64,000 bases of DNA from Mycolicibacterium sp. TY81. GTDB lineage: Bacteria; Actinomycetota; Actinomycetes; Mycobacteriales; Mycobacteriaceae. The position numbers and the translations under genes are program-made. Location: assembly GCF_018326285.1 (NCBI RefSeq), contig NZ_AP023362.1, positions 1,550,001-1,614,000 on the forward strand, read 5' to 3'. The notes beneath the pieces are model-generated. The model had not been told where the DNA came from and did no database searches. It saw only the letters and a program-made list of their open reading frames with translations. Shown one piece after another: positions 54,092-62,501 of the stretch (positions within the stretch are counted from its first letter, which is position 1; each line of letters opens with the position of its first letter).

Positions 54092-54968
54092 CGGTCCGCG
54101 CCACGGCCCGCGAATTGAGCCAGCAGGCCAGCGCGCCGAGCACCAGACCGACCACCACACCGAGGTCTGGGCGCTGGCCCAGCAGCAGCCACGACAGCAC
54201 GCCGGCGAGGGCCGGGATGACCGCGAACAGCATGGCCACCGCGGCGGCGCCGTAGCGATCGATCGCCCGCACGTACATCGTCATGCACAACGTCGCGTTG
54301 AGCAGCACCACAGCCCCCACCGCGAGGACGGCGGTGTGCACGTTGGTCACTGTCCACGGCATGACGGCGGCCAGGATCGCCACCGGGACCAAGGACGCCG
54401 CGTTCTGCACCGCCGCGGTGGCGCGGAAATCCACGCCGCGGCAGAACCGCTGCTGGTAGACGCCGCCCGAGGCCAGGGCCAGCAGCGAGACGACCAGCAA
54501 CACGATCACCGCGTCGACGCCGCCGACCATCAGCAGCCGCTGGGCGCACGCGGCCAGTACCGCCAGTGCGCCCAGGATCAGGGCGACGACGCGCATGGCG
54601 GTCAGACGCTCGCCCAGGAACACGGCGGCCAGCAGCGCGGTGGCGACCGGGTTCATCGAGATGACGACGGCACCCAGCACCGCGGGAGCGCCGTGCATCA
54701 GTGCCAGGTACAGGCAGATGAACTGCACGGCCTGCGTGAGCAGGCCACTGATCACGACGTGCACCAGCCGCGTGCCAGTGGGCCATTTCACACGCGCGGC
54801 CAGGGCCCACGTGGACAGGATGGCGGCGGCGAGGCCGAATCGGAACACCAGCGTCGCCATGGGTGTCAGGGCCGAAACCGCAAGGGCACCAATGGGATAA
54901 CCCAATGCGTAGACGAAGGCCAGGAGCGACGCGGGACGGGGCGGCATGGGCTCATGGTGAGTGTTCAT
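53982..54968 (-). CDS. EamA/DMT family transporter
   Basis: A 328-aa drug/metabolite exporter with ten predicted membrane helices in two EamA repeats (first near PRPASLLAFVYALGYPIGALAV, second with YGAAAVAMLFAVIPALAGVLSWLLLGQ). The start is taken as ATG 54968, with MPPRPAS eight codons in as an alternative. The last ~37 codons run antisense through the cdsA 3' end and give a Pro/Arg-rich tail unlike a DMT C-terminus, so the overlap may have arisen by loss of an earlier stop. Substrate unknown. Confidence 0.85.
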   Translation of the reverse strand: MNTHHEPMPPRPASLLAFVYALGYPIGALAVSALTPMATLVFRFGLAAAILSTWALAARVKWPTGTRLVHVVISGLLTQAVQFICLYLALMHGAPAVLGAVVISMNPVATALLAAVFLGERLTAMRVVALILGALAVLAACAQRLLMVGGVDAVIVLLVVSLLALASGGVYQQRFCRGVDFRATAAVQNAASLVPVAILAAVMPWTVTNVHTAVLAVGAVVLLNATLCMTMYVRAIDRYGAAAVAMLFAVIPALAGVLSWLLLGQRPDLGVVVGLVLGALACWLNSRAVARTVRPATPAPATPPLQTAESSRSGPSDRRDRAAECPCP

Positions 54969-55041
54969 AGACGCCGAGTCCAACGATTTTCGGCTGTGAT
55001 TTCGTCCCGGGGGTGCCGTCGGTGCGATACTGAAGCCCGTT

Positions 55042-56139
55042 ATGGCCGTTTCCCTTCCTCTGGTGTTCGATGCACCGCGCCGCGGCATGCCGCCGCGGCA
55101 CCTGGCCGACCTCGATGCCGAGGGACGCGTGGCGGCCGTCACCGAGCTGGGATTGCCGAAGTTCCGGGCCAAGCAACTGGCCAACCAGTACTACGGGCGG
55201 TTGATCGCCGATCCGCACGAGATGACCGATCTGCCCGCATCGGTGCGCGATCAGGTGGCCTCGGCGCTGTTCCCCGACCTGATCACCCCCGCGAAGCAGA
55301 TTCAGTGCGACGCCGGGGAGACCCGCAAGACCCTGTGGCGCGCGGTGGACGGCACCACGTTCGAGTCGGTGCTGATGCGCTACCCGCAGCGCAACACCGT
55401 CTGCATCTCGTCGCAGGCCGGCTGCGGCATGGCGTGCCCGTTCTGTGCCACCGGTCAGGGCGGCCTGAAGCGGAACCTCTCGACCGCCGAAATCCTGGAG
55501 CAGGTCCGCGCGGCGTCGGCCGCCATGCGCAACGAGCACGACGGCCGGCTGTCCAACATCGTCTTCATGGGCATGGGGGAGCCGCTGGCCAACTACAACC
55601 GGGTCGTGGCCGCCGTGCGCCGGATCACCGCGGCGCCGCCGGAGGGTTTCGGGATCAGCGCCCGGTCGGTGACGGTCTCGACCGTCGGCCTGGCACCCGC
55701 GATCCGCAAACTCGCCGACGAGAAGCTGGGGGTGACGCTGGCGCTGTCACTGCACACCCCCGACGACGAGCTGCGCGACACGCTGGTCCCAGTCAACAAC
55801 CGGTGGAAGGTCTCCGAAGTTCTCGAGGCCGCCCGGTATTACGCCGACGTCACCGGTCGCCGGGTGTCGGTCGAGTACGCGCTGATCCGCGATGTCAATG
55901 ACCAGCCTTGGCGCGCAGACCTTTTGGGCAAGAAACTGCACCGCGCGCTCGGTCCGCTGGTGCACGTGAACCTGATTCCGCTGAACCCGACCCCCGGCAG
56001 CGAGTGGGACGCGAGTCCCAAGCCGGTCGAGCGGGAGTTCGTGCGCCGGGTACAGGCCGCCGGGGTGTCCTGCACGGTGCGTGACACCCGCGGCCGCGAA
56101 ATCGCCGCTGCCTGTGGGCAATTGGCGGCCGAGGGCTAG
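55042..56139 (+). CDS. rlmN: 23S rRNA (adenine2503-C2)-methyltransferase RlmN
   Basis: A 365-aa radical-SAM enzyme that methylates C2 of A2503 in 23S rRNA and A37 in some tRNAs. The 4Fe-4S ligands are Cys128, Cys132 and Cys135 (CGMACPFC). [12 protein letters not shown] is the SAM-binding GGE-like motif. The methyl-carrying cysteine is near the C-terminus (AACGQL). Counterpart of Rv2880c. The gap to the divergent exporter gene is only 73 bp and should contain both promoters. Confidence 0.96.
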   Translation: MAVSLPLVFDAPRRGMPPRHLADLDAEGRVAAVTELGLPKFRAKQLANQYYGRLIADPHEMTDLPASVRDQVASALFPDLITPAKQIQCDAGETRKTLWRAVDGTTFESVLMRYPQRNTVCISSQAGCGMACPFCATGQGGLKRNLSTAEILEQVRAASAAMRNEHDGRLSNIVFMGMGEPLANYNRVVAAVRRITAAPPEGFGISARSVTVSTVGLAPAIRKLADEKLGVTLALSLHTPDDELRDTLVPVNNRWKVSEVLEAARYYADVTGRRVSVEYALIRDVNDQPWRADLLGKKLHRALGPLVHVNLIPLNPTPGSEWDASPKPVEREFVRRVQAAGVSCTVRDTRGREIAAACGQLAAEG

Positions 56140-56143
56140 CCGG

Positions 56144-56683
56144 CTAGCGCAAACCGACGGCGTGCCGCAGCTGCGCCAGTAGTTGCTCGGTGTCGTCGCT
56201 CGGGACGAGGTAGTGCGACACCGCGATCCGGATGGCCGTGGCGGCCTTCAGTTCGGCGTTCGGCCCGGACAGCAGCTTCTGCAGGCGGGCACGCATGGTC
56301 GGCACCACGTTCGGCAGCTGGGCGAGCACGGCCTCCGGTTCGATGTCGATGACCCGTACGCCGGAATAGGTCTTCTGGTACTGCACGATGAATTGCAGTG
56401 CGGCATCGAGCTTTTCGTTGCCGCGCAGCCCTTCGGTGGCCGCGGTCATGCCGTCGACGAACAAGTCGCGCTCGTACCGTCCGAACGACTCGAGCAGAGC
56501 CTCCTTGGAGGCGAACCAGCGGTACAGGGTGGGCCTCGAGACGCCGGCCTGCGTGGCGACCTCGGACAGGCTGAGCTTGGTCTGGCCCTGACGGGCAAGC
56601 ACTTCCGCGGTGGCCACCAGGATTCGGCTCGGGGTCGAGGCGTCCTCGACGGAGCTGCCCTGATTGCTCGCCGTGCTGTCCAC
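56144..56683 (-). CDS. TetR family transcriptional regulator
   Basis: A 179-aa TetR protein with the HTH LSLSEVATQAGVSRPTLYRWFASKEALLESF (about 38-68). The start is GTG 56683. It lies 25 bp downstream of the WS/DGAT-like gene on the same strand, so the two are probably co-transcribed and the regulator likely controls that operon. It converges on rlmN with a 4-bp gap. Ligand unknown; a fatty acid or acyl-CoA is a plausible guess. Confidence 0.9.
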   Translation of the reverse strand: MDSTASNQGSSVEDASTPSRILVATAEVLARQGQTKLSLSEVATQAGVSRPTLYRWFASKEALLESFGRYERDLFVDGMTAATEGLRGNEKLDAALQFIVQYQKTYSGVRVIDIEPEAVLAQLPNVVPTMRARLQKLLSGPNAELKAATAIRIAVSHYLVPSDDTEQLLAQLRHAVGLR

Positions 56684-56708
56684 GAAACAGATGGTACTAC
56701 CCGGTAAC

Positions 56709-58049
56709 TTAGTCGACGGTTCCGGTGAGTCCGAGTTCGGCCAGCGCTTTGCGGGTGGAATCAGCCAGTGCCGCTTTGGTGTTCGTCTCGCCCGGTTCCC
56801 ATGCGGTGACCGTCACGATCATCGACGTCGGTGTCTGGCACAACACCAGGAACAGGTGGCCGTTCAGACGCTCGAGGTCCACCGGGGTCAGGCCCGGCTC
56901 GACCAGGCGGGCGTGGAAATTGTCGGCGTCGGTCCCGTCGGGCCGGTTGAACGCGGGCGGGAACTGGCCCAGGTTGGAGCAACCGATGGGCTTGCCGACC
57001 TTGAGCACCATCTTCTCGAGCCGCCGCACCGCGAACTTCGGCACCAGGGGAGTGAGGGGAAGCGGCGTGAGCATCATGCGGGTCCACTCGTCGACACCGG
57101 CCAGTTCGCGCTTGACGTCGCTGCGCAACTCGGACAGGTCGGTGCTGACCTTTTCGGGATCCGCCATCACGGTGATGGTGCTGAGGGCATTGCCCCGGGT
57201 GTCGCCCTCGGTGCGGATGTTGACGGGGAACGACAGCATGGCGCGGCCGTCGTCGCCCAACCGGCCCACCACCAGCCCGAGCCGGGCAGCGAGCGCGGCG
57301 AACAGCACGTTGCTGGTGCCGCCGAGGGCTTTCGCGCGCTGGTACCACTCGTCGATGCCGATGTGGACGACGACGAACGGCGGCGTCACCGGCGTGGTGA
57401 TCCCGCTGGACACCGGCGCGCTCACCGATTTGGCCGACGCCGCCAGGTCGCCCTTCTGGTCGCGGGCGATCTTGACCGCGCCGACCACGGCCTTGAACCA
57501 ACTGGGCACCGAGCGCACCGTCTGGCGGAGGTCTTCGCGCAGGGCCTCGCGCCGGGTACGGGCCCCGGCGATCGGGTAGCCGAGATCGCGCGGCGACCCG
57601 TTGACCGCGTCGGCGACGGCCTCGGCAATGGCCAGGCCGTCACCGACGGTGTGCGACACCACGAGCGACACGGCCGCGCCGCCGCCTTCGAGTTGCTGCA
57701 CGCCGAGGTGCCACGGCGGACCGTGCTCGGGGTCGACGGGGATGTAGCCGCGTTCGTTGACCCAGTCGTTGATCTCGGAGACGGGCCGCGTCCCGGGAGC
57801 GATGTCGAGGTCCACCGGCCCGGTGGAGCGGACCCACCGGTGGCGGCCGAACGGCAGCGGCGACCGCTCGATGCGGCGGCCCAGCAGGCCGCCGCTACCC
57901 AGGTTGCGGTGCAGGCGGCGCAGGCCATCCAGGTTCACCGGATGTTCGTAGATCCAGGTGTATTGGATGAGCGGGCCGCGGCCCAGCGCCCGTAAGCCGG
58001 TGAAGGAGGCTTGATCTCCCAGGTCGATCGTGTTGTCGGCTACGGTCAT
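56709..58049 (-). CDS. WS/DGAT-like acyltransferase, single-histidine variant
   Basis: A 446-aa protein of the condensation/WS-DGAT superfamily. The catalytic motif is SHTVGDG (His133, Asp137), that is HxxxDG with Ser in place of the first His of the usual HH. The N-terminus TGLRALGRGPLIQYTWIY also differs from the MxxLSxxDxxF start of standard Tgs enzymes. It may acylate an alcohol other than diacylglycerol. It is coupled with the TetR gene downstream. Family membership is good but the reaction is unknown. Confidence 0.8.
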   Translation of the reverse strand: MTVADNTIDLGDQASFTGLRALGRGPLIQYTWIYEHPVNLDGLRRLHRNLGSGGLLGRRIERSPLPFGRHRWVRSTGPVDLDIAPGTRPVSEINDWVNERGYIPVDPEHGPPWHLGVQQLEGGGAAVSLVVSHTVGDGLAIAEAVADAVNGSPRDLGYPIAGARTRREALREDLRQTVRSVPSWFKAVVGAVKIARDQKGDLAASAKSVSAPVSSGITTPVTPPFVVVHIGIDEWYQRAKALGGTSNVLFAALAARLGLVVGRLGDDGRAMLSFPVNIRTEGDTRGNALSTITVMADPEKVSTDLSELRSDVKRELAGVDEWTRMMLTPLPLTPLVPKFAVRRLEKMVLKVGKPIGCSNLGQFPPAFNRPDGTDADNFHARLVEPGLTPVDLERLNGHLFLVLCQTPTSMIVTVTAWEPGETNTKAALADSTRKALAELGLTGTVD

Positions 58050-58148
58050 ATCGCGAATGTTACCCAGCCCACAATATTTCGCTGCGCGAGCCTGTGAGTT
58101 GTCTGGGGGAAGGTCACCTGGCGAATCGGTCGGGAGGGCCTGCCACGC

Positions 58149-58180
58149 TATGATGGATTGAGAATTTCTTCAATCCATCA
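58149..58180 (+). promoter_or_regulatory. arsR-sulP promoter with ArsR-type operator
   Basis: A consensus-like -10, TATGAT, at 58149-58154 is overlapped by a perfect inverted repeat with 11-bp arms, TGATGGATTGA (58151-58161) and its complement (58170-58180), separated by 8 bp. This is the form of 12-2-12-like ArsR/SmtB operators. A bound repressor would cover the -10 and the start point. The arsR ATG is 15 bp downstream. Confidence 0.85.
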
Positions 58181-58195
58181 AATAGGGGGCCGTAG

Positions 58196-58573
58196 ATGGT
58201 CGACAGCGTGCTCGACGGTCCCGAACGGCCGCTGTACGAGATCAAGGCGAACCTCTTCAAAGCGCTGGCGCACCCAGCGCGCATCCGGGTGCTGGAGATC
58301 CTGTCGACCTCCGAGGGCCCGACTCCGGTGAGCGACATCCTCGCGGCCAGCGATATCGAACCGACGCTGCTCTCCCAGCATCTGGCCGTGCTCAAACGTC
58401 ATCACGTGGTCAGCGGCTACCGGGCCGGCAACGCGGTGTACTACACGCTGGCGCATCCGAAGATCGCCGAACTGCTGCTCATCGCGCGGACCTTCCTCGC
58501 CGATACCCTTGCCGCCCAACGTGATCAGCTCGATGCCGTCGGCTCGTTGCCGCCGATCGGCACCAGCCGATGA
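58196..58573 (+). CDS. ArsR/SmtB family regulator without cysteine
   Basis: A 125-aa winged-helix repressor: LFKALAHPARIRVLEILS, then the recognition helix LLSQHLAVLKRHHVV and wing GNAVYYTL. The protein contains no cysteine, so metal sensing through the usual alpha-3 CxC site is excluded; histidines in HH (69-70 region) and LAHPKIAE remain. It overlaps the SulP gene by ATGA and its operator precedes the pair, so it should repress its own operon. The signal may be sulfate/bicarbonate status, a non-Cys metal site or another ligand. Confidence 0.92.
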   Translation: MVDSVLDGPERPLYEIKANLFKALAHPARIRVLEILSTSEGPTPVSDILAASDIEPTLLSQHLAVLKRHHVVSGYRAGNAVYYTLAHPKIAELLLIARTFLADTLAAQRDQLDAVGSLPPIGTSR

Positions 58574-60207
58574 CCACGCTCACCGCCGACCGCATCACCC
58601 GGCTGCTGCCGTCGCGCGCGGACTATGCCGGCCTGAGTCGCTCGTGGCGCCGCGATGTCCTCGCCGGCGTGACGGTCGGAGTGGTCGCGTTGCCGCTCGC
58701 GCTGGCGTTCGGCATCAGTTCGGGTGTAGGTGCGGCGGCCGGTCTCGTCACGGCGGTTGTGGCGGGTCTGGTGGCCGCGGTCTTCGGCGGATCGCACGTT
58801 CAGGTATCGGGGCCGACCGGGGCGATGACGGTGGTGCTGGCGCCGATCGTCGCGCAGTACGGACTGGGCAGCGTCGCCGCGGTCACGATCCTGGCCGGGA
58901 TCATCGTCGCGGTGGCCGGCCTCACCGGCGTGGGACGCGCGGTGACGTTCATTCCGTGGCCGGTGATCGAAGGATTCACCCTCGGCATCGCGGCCATCAT
59001 CTTCCTGCAGCAGGTTCCGGCCGCATTCGGGCAGGCGGCACCGGCCGGACGGTCCCCGTTGGTGGCCGCGGGCGTCGTCGTCTCGCACATCGATATGGAC
59101 GCGGCGCGGCCGGCTCTGCTCGTCACAGCGCTGGTGGCGGTCCTGATGATCGGGCTGCCCAGGCTGCATCCCGCGGTACCGGCGTCCCTGGTGGCCGTTG
59201 TTGTGGCGACCGCACTGGTGGCCGGTACCGGAATGTCCGCGCCCCGCATCGGGGAGCTGCCGTCGCGGCTGCCCGCTCCCGTCTGGCCGCACGCCGACCT
59301 CGCGGTGCTGCACTCCCTGTTCGGCGCGGCACTGGCGATCGCCGCGCTGGCCGCCATCGAATCGCTGCTGTCGGCGCGGGTCGCGGCGACGATGTCCCCG
59401 ACGGGGCCCTACGATCCGAACCGCGAACTGGTGGGACAAGGGTTGGCGTCGGTCGCATCCGGGGTGTTCGGCGGTATGCCGGCCACCGGCGCCATCGCCC
59501 GCACCGCGGTCAACGTGCGGTCCGGCGCGCGAACCCGCGTCGCGGCCATCGTGCACGCGCTGGTGTTGCTCGCCGTGGTGTACCTCGTCAGCGGACTGGT
59601 CGGGACCATTCCGCTCGCGGCGCTCTCGGCCGTGTTGATGGTGACGGCGTTCCGGATGATCTCGCCGCACACGGTCATGCGGATTCTGCGGTCGACGCGT
59701 TCGGACGCGCTGACGTTTGTGCTGACCGCAACCGTCACAGTCTGTTTCGACCTGATCCAGGCCGTCGAGATCGGGATCGCGGCGACGGCGTTGTTCGCGC
59801 TGCGCACCCTGGCCCGGCGCAGCAGCGTCACCCGCGAGGACTTGCCGGGGCCGTATGTGCCGGGCGACGAGCGCATCGCGCTGCTGCGGCTCGACGGGGC
59901 CATGTTCTTCGGTGCGGCCGAACGGCTTTCGGCCGCGATCACCGATGGCAACCATCCCGAGACGTCGGTGGTGATCATCCGGCTGTCGCAACTCGGCATG
60001 CTCGATGCCACGGGTGCGCACACCCTGACGCAGATCGTCGAAGACCTCGAGGCGCGGGGTATCACCGTGATCATCAAGGGCGTCCGGCCCGAGCATCGCG
60101 ACCTCCTCGCCGGTGTCGGGATCATCGACTCCCTGCGCCACGAGAACCATCTCATCGAGAACTTGGACGATGCCATCGCCCACGCCCGCAGCCACACCAC
60201 CCGGTAG
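58570..60207 (+). CDS. SulP family anion transporter with STAS domain
   Basis: A 545-aa SLC26/SulP transporter: about 12-14 membrane helices with the family stretch DVLAGVTVGVVALPLALAFGISSG and VSGPTGAMTVVLAP, then a cytoplasmic C-terminal STAS domain (about 430-540, RLDGAMFFGAAERL, RLSQLGMLDATGAHTL). SulP members carry sulfate, bicarbonate or other anions. No carbonic-anhydrase domain is fused. It is coupled to the arsR gene and followed after 35 bp by the FHA gene. Substrate cannot be decided from sequence. Confidence 0.92.
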   Translation: MTTLTADRITRLLPSRADYAGLSRSWRRDVLAGVTVGVVALPLALAFGISSGVGAAAGLVTAVVAGLVAAVFGGSHVQVSGPTGAMTVVLAPIVAQYGLGSVAAVTILAGIIVAVAGLTGVGRAVTFIPWPVIEGFTLGIAAIIFLQQVPAAFGQAAPAGRSPLVAAGVVVSHIDMDAARPALLVTALVAVLMIGLPRLHPAVPASLVAVVVATALVAGTGMSAPRIGELPSRLPAPVWPHADLAVLHSLFGAALAIAALAAIESLLSARVAATMSPTGPYDPNRELVGQGLASVASGVFGGMPATGAIARTAVNVRSGARTRVAAIVHALVLLAVVYLVSGLVGTIPLAALSAVLMVTAFRMISPHTVMRILRSTRSDALTFVLTATVTVCFDLIQAVEIGIAATALFALRTLARRSSVTREDLPGPYVPGDERIALLRLDGAMFFGAAERLSAAITDGNHPETSVVIIRLSQLGMLDATGAHTLTQIVEDLEARGITVIIKGVRPEHRDLLAGVGIIDSLRHENHLIENLDDAIAHARSHTTR

Positions 60208-60242
60208 CGCCGCGAAAACCCATCTAGACGAAGGAACCCGAG

Positions 60243-60671
60243 ATGAGCCTGACCGACCACGCGCGGCCCAGCGACGACGTCACCGTCCACACCACCGCCA
60301 TCCACCGCGTGATCGACGAGCGCGCCAACGGCCATGCCGCGCAACGGAAAGCGTCCGAGGTGGTACCGGGCTCGGGTGTCCTGGTGATCACCCGCGGCCC
60401 CGGTCCCGGCGGTCAGTTCCTGCTCGCCGACGATGTCGTCGCCGCCGGCCGGCACCCCGACAGCGCGGTGTTTCTCGATGACATCACCGTCAGCCGGCAC
60501 CATGCCGAAATCCGTTGGCTGGACGACGAATACTGGATCATCGACGCCGGCAGCCTCAACGGCACCTATGTGAACGGGACCCCGGTTCAGGCCCTCCCAC
60601 TCACCAGCGGTGACGAAATCCAGATCGGCAAGTTCCGCCTCGGCTTCACCTGCCGGTCGCAGGACCGGTGA
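60243..60671 (+). CDS. FHA-domain protein
   Basis: A 142-aa protein: about 45 N-terminal disordered residues, then an FHA domain (AAGRHPDSAVFLDDITVSRHHAEI ... GSLNGTYVNG). The phosphothreonine-binding Arg, Ser-Arg-His and Asn are all present. The size and layout recall GarA, which is switched by Thr phosphorylation of its N-terminal tail. Thr residues in VTVHTTAIH could play that part, but the GarA phospho-motif is not present. It is 35 bp after the SulP gene with AAGGA before the ATG, so it may be co-expressed and modulate the transporter. Confidence 0.88.
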   Translation: MSLTDHARPSDDVTVHTTAIHRVIDERANGHAAQRKASEVVPGSGVLVITRGPGPGGQFLLADDVVAAGRHPDSAVFLDDITVSRHHAEIRWLDDEYWIIDAGSLNGTYVNGTPVQALPLTSGDEIQIGKFRLGFTCRSQDR

Positions 60672-60718
60672 CCGCGCCGGTCTGATCCTTGCCGTCCGCC
60701 GACCCTGCCGTACATAAT

Positions 60719-61468
60719 GTGCCGGTGGATGAGCAGTCGCCAGACAGGGTTGTGAGCAAGGAAGCCGCCATCGGACCGGAGGCCCGGTTGTCGTGGCTGT
60801 TGTCGTGGTTGGCCGGCATGATCGGCGCGGTCGCGTTCCTGCACAGTGCCGGATACTTCGTCACCTTCATGACGGGCAACACCGAACGCGCCGTACTCGG
60901 CTGGTTCGACGTCGCGGAACGGCAGAAAGTGTCCGGAGCCGGGCCGCAGGCGGCGTTGTGGTTGATGGCCTGCTTCCTGGCGGGGGTCTTCGTGGCGTCG
61001 TTCCTGCGGCGCAGGTACTGGCAGAACCATCCGCACGGGGCCACGGCCCTGGTGACCTTCGGCCTGTTGGTGGCGTCCGTCGTCGAGCTCTATGAGGACG
61101 GCTGGTACTACGAGGACGTCAACTTCACCGGCATCCTCATCATCTGTTTCTCGGTGGGCGCGCTGAACACCAGCTTCGTCAAGAACGGTGAAGTGGCGGT
61201 ACCGCTCAGTTACGTCACCGGAACGGTCGTCAAACTGGGCCAGGGGCTCGAACGGCACATCTGCGGCAAGGGCACCGTCTACGACTGGCTCGGTTACCTC
61301 GCCCTGCTGGGGTCGTTCATGATCGGCGCCGGCGTGGGCGGCGGGCTCGCCGACCGTCTCACCGGCCCGCAACTCATCGGCACCGTCTGGATCATCTGCG
61401 GCGCGACGACACTCGTCACGTTCTTCCATTCGGACAAGAGGCACCGGGAGCCCGAGGCCGCCGCCTAG
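60719..61468 (+). CDS. YoaK/DUF1275 family membrane protein
   Basis: A 249-aa protein with six or so membrane helices and the DUF1275 hallmarks GAVAFLHSAGYFVTFMTGNTERA, FSVGALNTSFVKNGEVAVPLSYVTGTVVKLGQGL. The start is uncertain: GTG 60719, GTG 60725 or TTG 60689; the first is chosen as most of the upstream residues are unlike the family. Function unknown. A hairpin terminator separates it from the convergent DUF2631 gene. Confidence 0.85.
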   Translation: MPVDEQSPDRVVSKEAAIGPEARLSWLLSWLAGMIGAVAFLHSAGYFVTFMTGNTERAVLGWFDVAERQKVSGAGPQAALWLMACFLAGVFVASFLRRRYWQNHPHGATALVTFGLLVASVVELYEDGWYYEDVNFTGILIICFSVGALNTSFVKNGEVAVPLSYVTGTVVKLGQGLERHICGKGTVYDWLGYLALLGSFMIGAGVGGGLADRLTGPQLIGTVWIICGATTLVTFFHSDKRHREPEAAA

Positions 61469-61482
61469 AACGCGTCAACGAC

Positions 61483-61516
61483 AAAGGCCACGAACTCGCG
61501 AGAGTTCGTGGCCTTT
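61483..61516. terminator. Bidirectional intrinsic terminator
   Basis: A perfect 15-bp stem (61483-61497 with 61502-61516) with the 4-nt loop GCGA. The outer AAA/TTT and GC-rich stem suit termination of both the DUF1275 gene and the convergent DUF2631 gene. Confidence 0.9.
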
Positions 61517-61533
61517 GCCGTAAAAGATCGAGG

Positions 61534-61788
61534 TCAGCGGATCCAGCCGCGACGACGCAGCCACCAGCCGCGCACGACGATCACCATGATCAGGATGGCG
61601 AAGCCGATCAGCCAGGCGTCCTCGACGTGGCCGACGTGGTTACCGCGCAGCATCACCAGCAGGAAGATGGCCGACAGGATGCCACCGGCCTGAATCACGC
61701 CGCGGTTCATCTTGGACCAGCCCCACTCGGCAGAGGGGACGTCCTCTACGTCGACTCCGGTGCTTCGTTCGACCTCGGTGGTGGCCAC
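61534..61788 (-). CDS. DUF2631 small membrane protein (Rv2876-like)
   Basis: An 84-aa protein with a soluble N-terminus ([12 protein letters not shown]) and two membrane helices (about 31-49 and 58-74) ending in a basic tail [10 protein letters not shown]. This is the actinobacterial DUF2631 pattern and the position upstream of dxr matches Rv2876. The start is GTG 61788 with AAGGAG six bases upstream. Function unknown. Confidence 0.85.
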   Translation of the reverse strand: MATTEVERSTGVDVEDVPSAEWGWSKMNRGVIQAGGILSAIFLLVMLRGNHVGHVEDAWLIGFAILIMVIVVRGWWLRRRGWIR

Positions 61789-61924
61789 GGCTACTCCTTA
61801 ACGATCCGGTGGATTGCCGACATTCTTACATACGACGCTCGGTCGTATTCGTGCGGAGGAGCGCTGCGGGTGGGTGTCGTCGGCGCGGGCGCCGCGATGT
61901 GTGGCGGCAAAATGACGCTTGTTG

Positions 61925-61954
61925 TGACACCACAATGGTGTCATATTGGTGTCA
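61925..61954. promoter_or_regulatory. Phased RHH operator: three half-sites at 11-bp intervals
   Basis: Three copies of the octamer TGGTGTCA or its complement start at 61925, 61936 and 61947, exactly 11 bp apart. The first two form a perfect dyad (TGACACCA-CAA-TGGTGTCA) and the third is a direct repeat whose last base is the A of the ATG at 61954. The repeat lies directly before the ribbon-helix-helix gene, so it is probably its autoregulatory operator. Confidence 0.8.
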
Positions 61955-62457
61955 TGGATCTGCAACCGTATGTCGACGGGGTTCGGCTGGAGTTGGAAAT
62001 CGCCGCTGCGGCCGGCGGCGAGGAAGCCGCTGAACTCGCCGAACGGCTGACCGCGCCGCTGGACTCCGCCTTGCGGCTCGCGCTGCTCGAGGCGCTGTCG
62101 GAGGCGGCCGAGCACATCACCCGCGAGTTGGCGCCCGCGTCGGTCGACGTGCGCCTGCGCGGTCGAGACCCGGAATTCGCCGTGACCGGGCTGCCGGCCG
62201 AAGCCGATCCACGCAGTGCCGGCGCCGATGCGGAGCTGCCTGACGGGGACGCCGCAGTCCCGGCCGGCGACGACGGCGGCACGTGGCGCGTCACCCTCCG
62301 GCTGCCCGAGGGGCTGCGCAGCGGCGTGGACGCCGCCGCCCGGCGTGACGGCCTGTCGGTCAACGCCTGGCTGGTTCGCGCGGTCGGAGCGGCGCTCGGC
62401 GGGCCGGCGCCACGTGACCGGAAGCGCGGCAACACCGTCACCGGCTGGGTCCGCTGA
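61954..62457 (+). CDS. Protein with C-terminal ribbon-helix-helix (HicB/CopG-like) domain
   Basis: A 167-aa protein. The N-terminal half is helical and acidic (ELEIAAAAGGEEAAELAERL). A disordered linker follows, and residues ~112-150 are a ribbon-helix-helix DNA-binding domain (WRVTLRLPEGLRSGVDAAARRDGLSVNAWLVRAVGAAL). The phased octamers overlapping its ATG mark it as an autoregulator. The DUF4097 gene follows 44 bp downstream, a pairing familiar in mycobacteria. It resembles an antitoxin, but no toxin gene is present. It could instead be a dedicated regulator of the DUF4097 protein. Confidence 0.8.
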   Translation: MDLQPYVDGVRLELEIAAAAGGEEAAELAERLTAPLDSALRLALLEALSEAAEHITRELAPASVDVRLRGRDPEFAVTGLPAEADPRSAGADAELPDGDAAVPAGDDGGTWRVTLRLPEGLRSGVDAAARRDGLSVNAWLVRAVGAALGGPAPRDRKRGNTVTGWVR

Positions 62458-62501
62458 CGACGCCGAACCGAAGAAAACCCATCCATCGATCGGAGACCAC
62501 A

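Noticed and set aside
56698..56706. Short palindrome TACCCGGTA in the gap before the TetR gene at 56683
   Set aside because: Only nine bases long, inside an operon gap, and no second copy was found in the promoter region at 58050-58148. Too weak to call an operator.
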